From assembly GCA_963543015.1 (NCBI GenBank), contig CAUTYZ010000003.1, forward strand, positions 1-64,000: a stretch of 64,000 bases of DNA. The letters run 5' to 3'. The DNA is from Alloscardovia sp963543015. GTDB taxonomy: Bacteria > Actinomycetota > Actinomycetes > Actinomycetales > Bifidobacteriaceae. Numbering within the stretch: the first letter of the stretch is position 1; each line of letters begins with the position of its first letter. The position numbers and the translations under genes are program-made. The notes beneath the pieces were generated by a model. The model ran no database searches, was not told where the DNA came from, and saw only the letters and a list, made by a program, of their open reading frames with translations. Shown piece by piece: positions 63,916-64,000 of this stretch.

Positions 63916-64000
63916 TTACATACTACGACATACTACTCAGAGCACCGACTCGCGTTGAGAGATACGCGGGATTTTCTCGAAATATGACGATGGCGGGGAC

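Overview
The window is a chromosomal segment of an actinobacterium, most likely a lower-GC member of the Bifidobacteriaceae (Alloscardovia/Scardovia/Gardnerella side of the family). This rests on gene content: the fhaA-fhaB-pstP-rodA-pbpA-pknA-pknB cell-growth operon next to crgA, a DUF881 protein, a class E sortase and a rhomboid protease; a bifidobacterial-type fba; a DUF3073 protein; and the actinobacterial 'anchored repeat' metal ABC transporter. The genus call is inference.

Layout. 0.2-9.3 kb: a minus-strand operon for a zinc/manganese-type ABC importer whose surface parts carry the anchored-repeat domain; its first gene is a 1933-residue ORF joining a five-repeat LPETG wall protein to the lipoprotein solute-binding subunit. 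9.6-19.6 kb: housekeeping and ion genes (sirtuin, threonine deaminase, ClC transporter, paired CrcB fluoride channels, purA, fba, a P1B-type metal ATPase). 20.1-21.9 kb: a decayed MFS gene and a frameshifted DUF1801 gene. 22-28.6 kb: tRNA-Gly, htpX, a ferredoxin-NADP reductase, an HtrA protease, tgt. 28.7-31.7 kb: tRNA-Leu, then two oxidoreductases and a TetR regulator. 31.7-40.8 kb: an LAKTG surface protein with a ten-G tract in its reading frame, two large tandem YhgE/Pip membrane proteins and an alpha/beta hydrolase. 41.4-50.5 kb: the growth and division kinase operon, with overlapping or near-overlapping genes. 50.7-58.7 kb: unknown small membrane proteins (one broken), sortase E, DUF881, crgA, rhomboid, a candidate structured RNA, a small secreted-protein operon, an SCP-like gene and trpS. 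58.9-61.4 kb: a four-gene operon of a membrane-anchored protein, a GHSLGG lipase with a helical C-terminus and two small helical proteins, resembling reverse-arranged type VII (TslA-like) toxin loci. 61.5-63.8 kb: DUF3073, a DUF2087-like gene and an MFS transporter.

How the parts relate. The surface machinery is coherent: sortase E and two proteins with sorting signals (LPETG and LAKTG), the metal importer with repeat-bearing exterior parts, and the PASTA kinase operon coordinating wall growth. Several genes are interrupted by single-base changes, mostly near short homopolymers (21.7, 59.7, 60.8 and 62.6 kb). These may be genuine decay or switching, or assembly errors; sequence alone cannot tell which.
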